From Osedax fenrisi (lineage: Eukaryota > Annelida > Polychaeta > Sabellida > Siboglinidae): DNA of 64,000 nt. Under the pieces are notes generated by a model. The model saw nothing but the letters and a program-made list of their open reading frames with translations. It was not told the origin of the DNA and searched no databases. Within the stretch, counting starts at the first letter, position 1. Each line of letters begins with the position of its first letter. Below, piece by piece: positions 35,706 through 46,019 of the stretch. The position numbers were made by a program, and so were the translations under genes. The stretch is from the NCBI GenBank assembly GCA_964019155.1, contig OZ025240.1:82619590-82683589 (forward strand), written 5' to 3'.

Positions 35706-36718
35706 TGTGTATAATACACATGATAGTTTACGAGTATTCCTTTTTCAAACATAGGTACACAAACATATATATCCATAATCTATATCATATTCGTAACTAA
35801 TACATATTGTATTTGTATAATAGTTGTATAAGAGTATTTAAATTTATAAATTCTATACGTAGGAATGAATTATTTAATATAATATTCTTAATCATGTGTT
35901 AATACAAGTCTTTATATTTTGTAATATATAAATTAGGTTTTTTATAATTAACTTAACTAAATAATTTAACTATTAATTAATTTACTATCTTAACTATTTT
36001 TACTGAAATAATAGTGTTTACAAGGTATTATTCTAACTGTATAAAATGTTGTGGAAAATATATTATAATAGTTATTCTAGCTAAATATTTATAAACGGAA
36101 ATTTTATTATATTCACATTTATATTTATTTCTAAATAATAGGTACAATGGTAATTTTCGTGTCAGTATTTAAATTCATATCATGTTTTATTTTCACTAAG
36201 TATGATAATTAAGCCTTTCAGTTTTTACATTTCCTGTTTGGAGTATTTCTGTCATTATGGTATAATTTATTGTTATTTTATAGGTAGTATTCGACCTGCA
36301 CCAGAACTTTTAAAAATGACTATAAATATTTTAATATAGTCCGCTATTTCATATATTCAATTCACATGCCAATTATAAACAAATAATTTTAAAATAGAGT
36401 TAACTATCAATTCAACTAAATAATTATACAATATTATTATAATATATTAAAGAATGTTATACAATTTTTTTCGGATTTCTTTGATTATAGGTCCTAGATC
36501 AAAAATATATTTTTTAAATTTTGAATGATAGAAATAATTTAAATAATCCTATTATTAATCCAGTTGATAAACAATTTAAACAAAATATTTCGTACAATTT
36601 CTTTTTTCAAATATAATATTTCTCATATTTTACATTAAAATAGTTAATTACCATTTTTACATTATAAATTTATTTTTTCTTATATATTTTTTGTAACATT
36701 ACATCCATACACTGACCA

Positions 36719-36812
<94 letters not shown>

Positions 36813-37282
36813 TTTATTATATATACAATTTTCAAATTAAAATTAAAAATAATTTTTTACCGAAGTTTCCTGGAAAATCAACAAAAAATATCTGACTACT
36901 TTTTATTTAGAAATATATATAATTCAAACTATTATTAAAATACATAACCCTGTCAAAAAAATATTAATGAGATAAATCGAGGTTTCGAAATATCTCATAT
37001 ATTCTTGAGGAGATATGGATCCCTGTTAAATCTGTTAAACTTTAGTGAGCGTGCGAAGCTACAATAATTAATTTTTAATTTTTTTTATTCTATTCTATAT
37101 ATATATATAATTTATTCAGCTTTTAGTATATATGGTTTATTTCATTAATTTTTTTATTTCATTATATTCATTAAATAATAGAAAAAATACATGTTTCTAA
37201 ATACTATGCAATTTTATACGATTGTATATATACTATAGTATATATACTCCAAATATATATTTATATATATATATATACATAT
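35706..37282. other. AT-rich intron sequence with a long (TA)n
   Basis: A (TA)n tract of about 85 bp lies at 36723-36807. No coding or repeat signal was recognised elsewhere. About 36960-37060 is slightly richer in G and C without a motif. Confidence 0.55.
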
Positions 37283-40200
37283 CTATGAATGAATGACTGA
37301 ATGGATGAATGAATTAGTTTATTTAAAAAAACAGAATTTAACTGCCCTGTTATATAACGTAACGAAAACACACACAAAAAACGAATTGATCCCAAAGAAT
37401 TGTAGTTTAAGACAAAAAATTATAATATTCATGTATTATAAAGAGTTTAGGTGATTTTTCAATTTAATTCTAACACAAATGGATCTTGCATAGACCATGT
37501 GGTAATTTATTCCATGTAGGAGAATACGGAGGAGAAGGCATGGTAGCTGAATACGCTTCTAGTAGTATACGCTCCTACCTCAGTCTAATAGAACAGCATC
37601 CGATGTTCTGACTTGCCTCAATATCGCTCGACGTTTGAATAGATAGTTGAGGTATCCAGGTTTACCTATTCATAATGTTTTTTGATTGTGCTGAGCATAG
37701 TAAACGGTGTTTGCATCGCTTTCTAAATGAAAGTCACTTAATATTATATTGGTACATATATAAGAGTATGGTCGCGGCGATTATCATTATAAATAAGTCG
37801 TATAGAAGCGTGAATAATTATGTCTACTTTTTTTTATCAATGCTACTCGGGTAACTAAAAAGTGATCCACAGTAATCTATTCTAGTTAATATAAGATCGT
37901 TAATAATTATCTAGTAATACACGTAGGCAAATAGTATATAATATGCGCGATTATAAGTAAATGGTAATTTGCAATATAGCATTCATATGATGATTAAAAG
38001 ATAAAGTACTGCCCATAATGACGCCGAGGTTAAGGAATGAATAATAAGATAGTATCAATTTAACATCGATAATGACGTATGGGAAAATTGTTGGTATTCG
38101 AAATACATTCAGTAGTTCAGTTTTCGATGTATTCACTAGAACTCCGAGGAACCCTAATAGGGTTCCAGTATACTGGATATATTATTAGGGGAGAAATAAC
38201 ATCTTCGATTTTAACATATAAAGTACGATCAGTGAAAAATGAAATTAACTAAATTAACTAAAAGGAGGAGATCCTTCAATACAAGATGTATGCGCTTATT
38301 AATGCGCTCAATATGGATATTGTGATTCAGTGTATAGAATGCGATATATAGGTCGAGTTACAGTAATTGTGCACATTGAAAAGACTCAAGATAATTATAC
38401 AGAGTATCAGTAATATGGCTGAGAGCAGTTTTAGTAGAATATTACTTCCTGAATGCACTATGGAAGGACTCGATCAAATTATTAGCTTCAAGATAATATA
38501 TTAGCTGGCGGCATACGATATTATAAGGTATGGAAAGTTCCATATATCACTGATAATCGAAATTGGGATATGGGTCTGTAATTTTCCAGCACATCAGGAT
38601 CGAGTAATTATTCTTATTTATAGGTTTGATAATAGCATATTTCATGAATATTCTTGATTGTAATATTATAATATTATAATATTATACATAATGTCATCAT
38701 TAAATGACATGGTAATAAAATCTAAGATTGAGTATTTGAGTATATGAACCAGGTTTTAAAAACAATCTAGGGTTGTGAAAATATTGGAGAAATATAATCG
38801 TCTATCATAATAAAGTTATGGATTAAAGTTATTGTAGGAGATGAATAACTAGTCAGTTTATAATATATAGGTTGAGAAATACGATAGACATTAAGAATCA
38901 AAGGTGATAGTTCTAGCTTGGATTTAATACAATCAGACATACTGTAAAGTTTAGAAGATAATAATTTAATATATGAAATACACATTAAATAATCAGTCAG
39001 AGCATTATGTTTTTGTTTAATATTATTTCCAAGGATAATATTAACAGTTTTAAAAATATTTCTAGAGTTGTTGTTGCAATCATTACGTTTCGGTTTAGAG
39101 TAAGTGAATTTCTGTGATGTTAATTCTAACTTATATGCTTTCCTGGCCATCAGGAAATTTAATTTATGCAGCGGATACAGATGTTTTCTGCGCTCAAGTT
39201 TCCTTAACGATCGTGTTAAATTTGAAAGATTGGAAGAAAACCAATGGATGATGAATGGAGAATAAAATAATGTGATTTAATAGGAGCCAGTGAATTTAAG
39301 GAATATGAGATACATCCATATAGTCTATCAAAGGATAGGTGTATAGTATATAGATGATATTCAATACATTATATAAGATAAATCTAAGTTCAATATAATT
39401 TAGGTTTCTAAGCTCTCTATAATAGATTAAGGATTTAGTAGAAGGAGGTTTTTCTAAAAGAAGTGAAGCTTGTATCAAGTATTGGTCAATAAAAAGTTGA
39501 GAACGTGTACACGATTAAACAATTTGAAGAAGAATATCGCTAGGAGTAAGAATAAGATCTAAAATGTTACTAATATCATGAGAATTATAGTTTATATGTT
39601 GAATAAATATATAAATAATATATAAACCAAGAGATTCGGTAATCTGCTTAAATAAGGAATATGGTTGAGAATAATAACCAAATTGATAGTTAAAATCACC
39701 CACTATCATAACTTTATATTCATTATGATGTTAAAAAATCATTAATTAATAGTATAGAAATCAGGCTTAAGAGGACGATAAATTACAATGATGCGAATAG
39801 AATTAGATTGAAGATTAAATCTACAAGAAATACAATCGCCATACAAAATAATTATGGGAGATACGGAATGAGATGATAAATCCTTACCGATACCATCACC
39901 ACGATCAAAAATGCGTGCAAGAAGAAAAATTTGTAAGGAGATTCGTTAAACAATGAAAATATATCAATAGCATCTATACTGACAGATAGTGGGTTAGTTT
40001 TAAGATTAGCCAGAAGCAGAACGATATATATGTCTAATTTAGCGAATATTAATGAACAAAAAGCTAGGATATATGTTATAGTGGATAGTCAAGTTTGGCC
40101 AGATTCAGCCTTATACTTAGTTTTAGTAAACATAGCAAATGACTTTTCCCACGAGGATAATTATACCGTTTAATACTAGTATTGGCAAACTTACGGTATA

Positions 40201-40350
40201 TATTATTGTCAATTATTGTCCTCATCTCGTAACTCAAAGTTCGATTATTGAAAACCGACTTATGAGACGTGATAGAACCCGACGTATTAGCATGAGAGTA
40301 AAGTAATCCTAGTTTCCTAATCTCAGTAGGTAGCGATTGCGGTTTAAAAC
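37283..40350 (-). pseudogene. L2-like LINE, near full length but decayed
   Basis: Read on minus from about 40350: a 5' region (LPTEIRKLGLLYSHANTSGS), then endonuclease pieces RIFDRGDGIGKDLSSHSVSP (about 39920-39860) and IIVIYRPLKPDFYTIN (about 39790), MIVGDFNYQFGYYSQPYSLF at 39709, and HINYNSHDISNILDLILTPS near 39590. Then linker NRNDCNN-type sequence at 39100, RT N-terminal fragments at 38.6-38.9 kb, and VNTSKTEL-like MNTSKTELLNVFRIPTIFP at 38136 followed by FLNLGVIMGSTLSFNHHMNA. The C-terminal block lies near 37620-37480 (RRAILRQVRTSDAVLL). It ends in a TTCA-type tail at 37283-37315. It aligns block for block with the 34.3-35.4 kb and 18.7-21.0 kb copies. Many stops. Sequence to about 40700 may be its first ORF. 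Confidence 0.75.
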
Positions 40351-41316
40351 CTTCGCTATATGATGTATTTTAAAATTTAAAATTTTTAAATGAAAAACAA
40401 ATTCCTTGAATATATTGAGAAAAAAGATACAACAGTTATACCGTTTTTTAAATTAAAATCCTTAGCTGATCTATCTAATTTGAAGTCCTTAAATATGTCG
40501 TTTATATAATTAATATTATATCTAGATTTATTGATGTTTTTTATAATGACTGACAACTATTCAGTAAGTGTGGAATACTTTTTCTAGGTATTTCAATAAT
40601 CTTAGATGGTATAGTGGAATTAACAGTATCGGCGTAAGATTTATCTTGATTATATTATTTGAATCAATAATTAAAGTTTTAATACTATACATTTTTTCAG
40701 ATATCGAATTTAAAGTATATAATGATATTTATTAAAATATATATATATACAAATATATATATATATATATATAGATTTATAATTGCATCACCCTAAACAA
40801 TATTAATATATATATTCTAAAACGTTAAATACCTTTCAGTATTAAATCAAATAAAGATAAATAAGAGTTAGTTTATTAATATAGTTTATTATTATTATAT
40901 ATATATATATATTCATATATGATATTAAATATAAAAAAAATACTTTTAAAAATGGGAAACATAAGTATACCGATTTAATAACGTCTAAGGTATATGATAG
41001 TAAAGTACACTCATCAAATTCAGAATTATTATATATTTTGTTTATATATGTTATATAATTATATGGTTCATGTTCTTTTTTTTATATATAACCAGTAATA
41101 CAATACACTTTTGATCTATCTATTTATCTATAACGTACATTTATGATATCTAATGAAAAACAATAGCGATAAGTACGAATATGAGAAATTGATACGAGAC
41201 GTGTCGTTATTGGTCGACATTTAATATACTTTTAATAGATATGTAATTAGCCAACATGTTATGTCTATAGTAGATACATATGGATAGACTTTCTGATGTA
41301 TTCTATGTACTAACAT

Positions 41317-41363
<47 letters not shown>

Positions 41364-41569
41364 TAATTAATATTATAATGTCAAATACATAACAAATAGT
41401 ATGTATTGAATGTTATATATATATATATATATATCTAAATATAATAATGTATTACTATACCTATAGTTAATTTAATATAAAATTAATGTATATATATATA
41501 TATATATATAAGTTGTTTATTTTTTATAGATTATAATACATATTAATAAACATATATGCGTTTAAAAAG
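40351..41569. other. AT-rich intron sequence, possible LINE 5' remainder
   Basis: 40440-40720 on minus gives lysine-rich fragments (SRYNINYINDIFKDFKLDRS) that may be the first ORF of the L2 relic. (TA)n tracts lie at 40750-40772, 40898-40913, 41322-41356, 41417-41435 and 41490-41510. Confidence 0.4.
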
Positions 41570-41671
41570 AGTGTTCCGACTGTAAGAATGGATGCACAAC
41601 AGTGGCTGGCGTTACAAACTGTGAAACTTGTGCGCTTGCATCTGGTGCGAAAAATGATTCTCAATGCGTAG
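41570..41671 (+). CDS. Exon 4: first cysteine-rich module
   Basis: An acceptor TTTAAAAAG ends at 41569 (weak polypyrimidine tract) and a donor TAG|GTTATT follows 41671. Both borders are phase 1, length 102 nt. It encodes ECSDCKNGCTTVAGVTNC then ETCALASGAKNDSQCV. The cysteine pattern is C-x2-C-x3-C-x8-C-x2-C-x11-C. The first five cysteines have the same spacing as in exon 5, and 13 of the first 21 residues agree, so the two exons arose by duplication. Six cysteines in 34 residues suggest a disulphide-bonded extracellular mini-domain. I cannot match it to a named domain. Confidence 0.65.
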   Translation, partial: SVPTVRMDAQQWLALQTVKLVRLHLVRKMILNA

Positions 41672-41712
41672 GTTATTATTAAATCGCTTATACATATAAT
41701 TATATGCAGTTA

Positions 41713-42000
41713 ACTGCCCGTTTGGCTCAGTTGGCTAAAGCGTCAGATACACAAGCACTAGGACGCGTGTTCGAGCCTCCTCCGGACCATTACAATTCGT
41801 CTTAAAATAATATTTAGAAGTACTTTTTTATTATCGTGTTTAAATACATGATCGGCTCTTGTTAACACCATGGATGACTTAACATATAGGCGGCTTCGAA
41901 GGGATCATTAGAGCTACATGGTTATAAGTGCAAAGTTCATCTAAGTTCCTGGATGGGAAGAAAGAACTCAACTAAAATAAAATAACAAATGAAAATAACA
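41713..42000 (+). mobile_element. tRNA-derived SINE, copy 5 (full length)
   Basis: The head GCCCGTTTGGCTCAGTTGGC at 41716 has an A box and GTGTTCGAGCCTCCTCCGGA a B box at about 41769. The body follows (TTAACACCATGGATGACTTA, then AAGTTCCTGGATGGGAAGAA) and an AAAATAACAAATGAAAATAA tail. It sits 42 bp after exon 4. Confidence 0.9.
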
Positions 42001-42196
42001 ATATATGTGTATTAAGTAGTAACTATATAGTTTCTATATACAATAATATATTATAGCATTCATTAGTAATTCCGTATTACCAAATCCTTTGTTAGTACTA
42101 TACTACAGTTATAAATATAATTCAATTAATATCGATATATAGAAATATTGCCATTCATTTATTTTAAAATTAATAAATCTTTAATCTGATGCTTTG

Positions 42197-42230
<34 letters not shown>

Positions 42231-42486
42231 TTTACTTTTTATTATACCACGTATCATATACATCATTTTCTCACTACTTGAAGATTACTTAGTTGTATCT
42301 CGTTTAGATTACTATTTCTTTATTTTCTAGATTCTGTACTTCATATGTTATTCTCTAAATAGAATAATTCATTAACAAATATATAAAATTATAAATACAA
42401 TGATTGTATTATGTAATATTTCATATAATGTACTGGTGACAACTAATCGAGTACTACAATAACTAAAATATTAAAAAATATTGGTC
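42001..42486. other. AT-rich intron sequence
   Basis: (TA)n at 42201-42227; nothing else recognised. Confidence 0.55.
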
Positions 42487-42592
42487 TCCCTATATTAAGG
42501 CTCGTCCCCTAACCCATATATCTATAGATATATGTGTTAGGGGAGGAGCTTAAAGATATGTATTCATTTATAGAGAATATAGGGATGGGGGT
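42487..42592. repeat. Foldback repeat with TTAGGGG arms
   Basis: CTCGTCCCCTAACCCATATA joined through TCTATAGATATATGTGTTAG to GGGAGGAGC forms a hairpin of about 22-bp arms. Outer sequences CCCTATATTAAG and CTTAAAG...GAATATAGGG extend it, so the whole may be a small foldback insertion. Confidence 0.7.
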
Positions 42593-42902
42593 AAATAATT
42601 ATTGGTTTGATAAATAATTATTAATTATTTATCAGACTTACCCTCTTCCTTATTTTCTCACTTCGGCCAGACTCGATCTTAATACTCGAGTATTGTAACG
42701 ATCGTTCTCTTAACTCCATCTTCGTAAATATTCTCATATATTATTTCTTTCTCGAAAGCATATTGCTATTAAAGGGTTACTTTTGTACTCATTACATAAC
42801 TATATTATATTATATACATATGCCATGTGTATTAATTATTTATTTATATTATACAAGAAAAATAAATATTATTCATTCATATATTATGCCATCATTATGG
42901 AC

Positions 42903-43555
42903 CCAGGAAACACATACTTTTTCAATCCGTATTAGATCCGGATTGCATCTGGATTAATTTCGGATCAAGATAAATGTATCCGGATCCTGATTTAATCCGG
43001 ATTAAATTTGAATCATAGGATCCAAAAATATAATTTTATATAAAAATTAATTATTTTTACAATATACAAAGTTTGATGTTTTATAAATGAAGATTATTAT
43101 ATATTTAATATATTAAATATACGAATATATATTATATTTGAGATTATATAATCTCAAATTTGTTTAATAATTATTTGATACGGATTATATCCAGATTGGA
43201 TTCGAATAAAATTTCGGATTTAACCTTACATTTTTATTCAAATTCAATACGGATTCGATCCGGATTAAGTGATACGGATTAAATTTGGATTGTTCAATAC
43301 GGATTACATCCGGATTATGTAATCCGGATTGAATTTGAATTGTTAAATACGGATTAAATCCGGATAAAGTGATACGGATTTAATTTGGATTGTTCAATAC
43401 GGATTAAATCTGGATTATGTAATCCGGATTGAATTTGAATTGTTCAATACAGATTCAATCCGGATTATGTAATCAGGATTTAATTTGGATTGTTCAATAT
43501 GGATTCAATCCAGATTAAGTGATACGGATTTAATTTTGATAGTTCAATACCAATT
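42903..43555 (+). repeat. CCGGATT-rich element with a 50-bp tandem array
   Basis: It opens CCAGGAAACACATACTTTTT, the same end as the foldback at 44396-44621. The body is a string of ATCCGGATT/ATACGGATT words. From about 43250 to 43545 they fall into units of 50 bp (CCGGATTATGTAATCCGGAT, TGAATTTGAATTGTTCAATA, CGGATTAAAT), about six units, alternating AAGTGATACGG and ATGTAATCCGG variants. 43021-43180 is AT-rich filler. The right end was not defined. No coding capacity. Confidence 0.7.
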
Positions 43556-43562
43556 GTCAAAT

Positions 43563-43593
<31 letters not shown>

Positions 43594-43602
43594 CATATAT
43601 AT

Positions 43603-43855
43603 CCAGAAAACAGTAATAGCCTCATAATAGCATTATAATAGCATATTTAATAGCCTCAAATGTTTAAAGTGTACCATTATGCTGCTATTTTAATAATATC
43701 AACATAATAGCAGCATACTATACTTTTAAATTTAATAGCATCATAATAATAGAATAATAGACTTTAAATGGCAACATAATAGCAGCATAATAGCACAATG
43801 TAATTATTTAGGCTATTAATTATGCTGTTATGTTGATATTATGAGGCTATCACTG
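43603..43855. mobile_element. Foldback element with ATAGCAGCATA words
   Basis: The left end CCAGAAAACAGTAATAGCCT then CATAATAGC is mirrored by GCTGTTATGTTGATATTATG then AGGCTATCACTG. The body repeats AATAGCAGCATA and AGCCTCAAATGTTTA, the same words as the 132-bp element at 60.0 kb. No coding capacity. Confidence 0.7.
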
Positions 43856-44395
43856 CATGCTTTTAAAGATGTATACCAAAAGTATTTAAATATTAATATA
43901 TTAAATATATTAAATATTTATTTATAAATATTACCAATTATTTAATTATTTATTATTTTATTAAATTTAAGTAAATCTATTGAATCTAAATTAATTAAAA
44001 TAAATAAAAAATATTGAATATTTTTTGATAAATTTATCATATTAAAAAATGTTTTTTTTTAAAAACAATTTATTTAACCTATATATATAACAATGTATAA
44101 CTAAAATATATATAAAATACAATATATTTATAAATACTTTATAAAATAATTAAGATCATATAAGTATTTAGGGATCATACTTATATATGAGGGTATATAT
44201 ATAGGGTATATAGGGGACATATCATACATGTAACATATAAGTATAATATTATAGATCTATAGTTTCGCCAACATAAAACTGATATAAAATAAATATATAG
44301 ATTACTTCTAGCCATAAGATAATAATATAATATAAATTAGCATTATAAATTATTGATTTTTGTTGTTATAATTACAATATTAAAATGTTTATTAT

Positions 44396-44621
44396 CCAGG
44401 AAATCCAATATTAATCCGGATTCAATTCGGATCACAGATCCGGATCAAAGTCGAGTATTTAGGCTACTTTGAAATCCGAATTCAATCCGGATTATAATCC
44501 GGATTCAATCTGGATCATAATCCGGATTCAATTCGGATTTCAAAGTAGCCTAAATACTCGACTTTGATCCGGATCTATAATTCGGATTGAATCCGGATTA
44601 ATATTGGATTGTGTTGCCTGG
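44396..44621. mobile_element. Near-perfect foldback element, CCGGATT family
   Basis: It begins CCAGGAAATCCAATATTAAT and ends ATTAATATTGGATTGTGTTG then CCTGG. The two halves are reverse complements for about 95 bp, including the non-repetitive core AAAGTCGAGTATTTAGGCTA then CTTTGAAATCCG on the left and its complement on the right. The loop is about 35 bp of CCGGATT words. No target duplication could be fixed. Confidence 0.9.
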
Positions 44622-45071
44622 GGAATTCCTTTACAATATCATTTACCACTACATTAATTCCTATAGTACATTATTTACCTATATCTATCTGTCATCTCTT
44701 TTTTCTATTATTTTTTTTTATTTTCTTTGAATTCGTAGGTATCCTTTCATAATATTGTGCGGTCATATGTTCTTGTAATTGTGCTTTAAAAACATTTAAT
44801 TTCTTGTTAGTTGTCGAGTATCGCGTGAGGTATGTATCACTTTATACGAGTGCCAATTACACCATTATCATATCATCATATGTGTAATGAAGATAAGATT
44901 ATCATAGATACCAATATATTTCAATATTTAAAATTTGTTTATGATATTTAACATATACATATATGCTGCATTTAATATATATATATATATATATTATTAC
45001 AATTCCCTTGGAAAACGATATTTTAGCTCTCAGTCTTTCATCCAATCGCACACTATTATATCTTTTGAAAA

Positions 45072-45110
<39 letters not shown>

Positions 45111-45149
45111 CGTATAATATACATAAACACACATTCGTGTACAAAACAG
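44622..45149. other. Intron 4 end
   Basis: No feature beyond (TA)n at 44977-44995 and 45077-45107. 44640-44860 is less AT-rich and pyrimidine-leaning but closed. Confidence 0.5.
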
Positions 45150-45277
45150 AGTGTTCTAATTGCAAAAGAGGATGCACATTGGTGAACGGCAAGAAAATCT
45201 GCGAAACTTGCATCTCCGGTCTACCGAAACATGGCGTAGGCAACGAAACACCAGAACGTTCCATTTGCTTACGTTAG
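45150..45277 (+). CDS. Exon 5: second cysteine-rich module and stop
   Basis: An acceptor GTACAAAACAG ends at 45149. Entered in phase 1 the exon reads ECSNCKRGCTLVNGKKIC then ETCISGLPKHGVGNETPERS and ICLR, with TAG at 45275-45277. The cysteine spacing C-x2-C-x3-C-x8-C-x2-C equals exon 4; the sixth Cys comes 18 residues later and not 11. A potential N-glycosylation site (NET) is present, consistent with secretion. AATAAA lies at about 45397. A GTAGGC at about 45233 lines up with the position of the exon 4 donor, so an earlier alternative donor is conceivable. No family recognised. Confidence 0.65.
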
Positions 45278-45429
45278 TAGTGAAACTTATAGTTCTACAT
45301 ACACTCATGTAAACACACACACATATATAATCAGTAGTAAAGTACTTAACCATAGTCAAATATTATAATATTTATTTAATTTTTAACATCTAAAATAATA
45401 AATATTATAATATGCGGTGCACCACATCA

Positions 45430-45640
45430 ATAACCGAATCCAAGAGAGAATTAAAAACTCACCTTTTCTATCCTTATGAATAATACATTTAACCCTTATT
45501 TATTTTCCGTCGTTTATTTAATCCATTTAATCACATATTTTTTATGAAGGTGTACACACCTTTGTTAACGTTTTTTTTCGGTTTAAAAAGTGTTTAAATA
45601 CAATTTAATAAATAATAAATAATAATAATAGGGTATATAT
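45430..45640 (+). pseudogene. LINE 3' tail fragment
   Basis: CCGAATCCAAGAGAGAATTA then AAAACTCACCTTTTCTATCC reads like the C-terminal end of an L2/CR1 ORF (RELKTHLF-type). A non-coding tail and an (AAT)n tract at 45607-45631 follow. It is short and could be the end of a 5'-truncated insertion. Confidence 0.5.
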
Positions 45641-46019
45641 ATTTATTACACATACATAATAGTATCACCTATATAATACAACATTGTATAACCTATACAC
45701 AAATATATTTATATATAATTAATTCACTCATATAATATGTAGATGTCCCAGATAATATGAAATTTAACGGTTAGTTTAACAATTTATATATATATATATA
45801 TGAAACAAACTATTATAATAGTTTATAAATTATTAAATAAACACACTTTTACACTTTCTAACTTTTCGAAAAAATAAATCTATAAAAATATAAATATAAG
45901 TGGTTGTGTTTCTATATATATATATACAAGAACATTTACATTTTAATACATTAGATAATTTAACTTATTCAATGCAATTTTTTTAAAACTTAGTTAGTAT
46001 ATTAATGCTTATTAATAAT
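45641..46019. other. AT-rich interval
   Basis: Short (TA)n runs only. ATAATATGAAATTTAACG at 45752-45769 is framed by AG and GT but is too short to credit. Confidence 0.5.

Larger units (their letters stand above)
11472..45277 (+). other. Proposed gene span: five phase-1 exons, secreted cysteine-rich protein
   Basis: Exons 11472-11733, 22231-22404, 33675-33881, 41570-41671 and 45150-45277 are 262, 174, 207, 102 and 128 nt, which sums to 873 nt: 290 codons plus stop. Every junction is phase 1 with AG before and GT after. Exon order makes sense: signal peptide first, two unrecognised modules, two related cysteine modules, then a stop, with AATAAA at about 45397. Introns are 10.5, 11.3, 7.7 and 3.5 kb of transposon sequence. 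Seen: the sites, frames and phases. Inferred: that all five belong to one transcript. Extra small exons may have been missed. Confidence 0.5.

Noticed and set aside
41713..41790. Possible tRNA genes at the heads of the SINE copies
   Set aside because: A and B boxes are present but acceptor stems do not pair and each is followed by the same SINE body.
42763..42957. 64-codon + frame
   Set aside because: It runs into the CCAG element start, has no motif and no splice borders.
43250..43545. CRISPR-like regular repeats
   Set aside because: The repeats are contiguous without unique spacers and the genome is eukaryotic.
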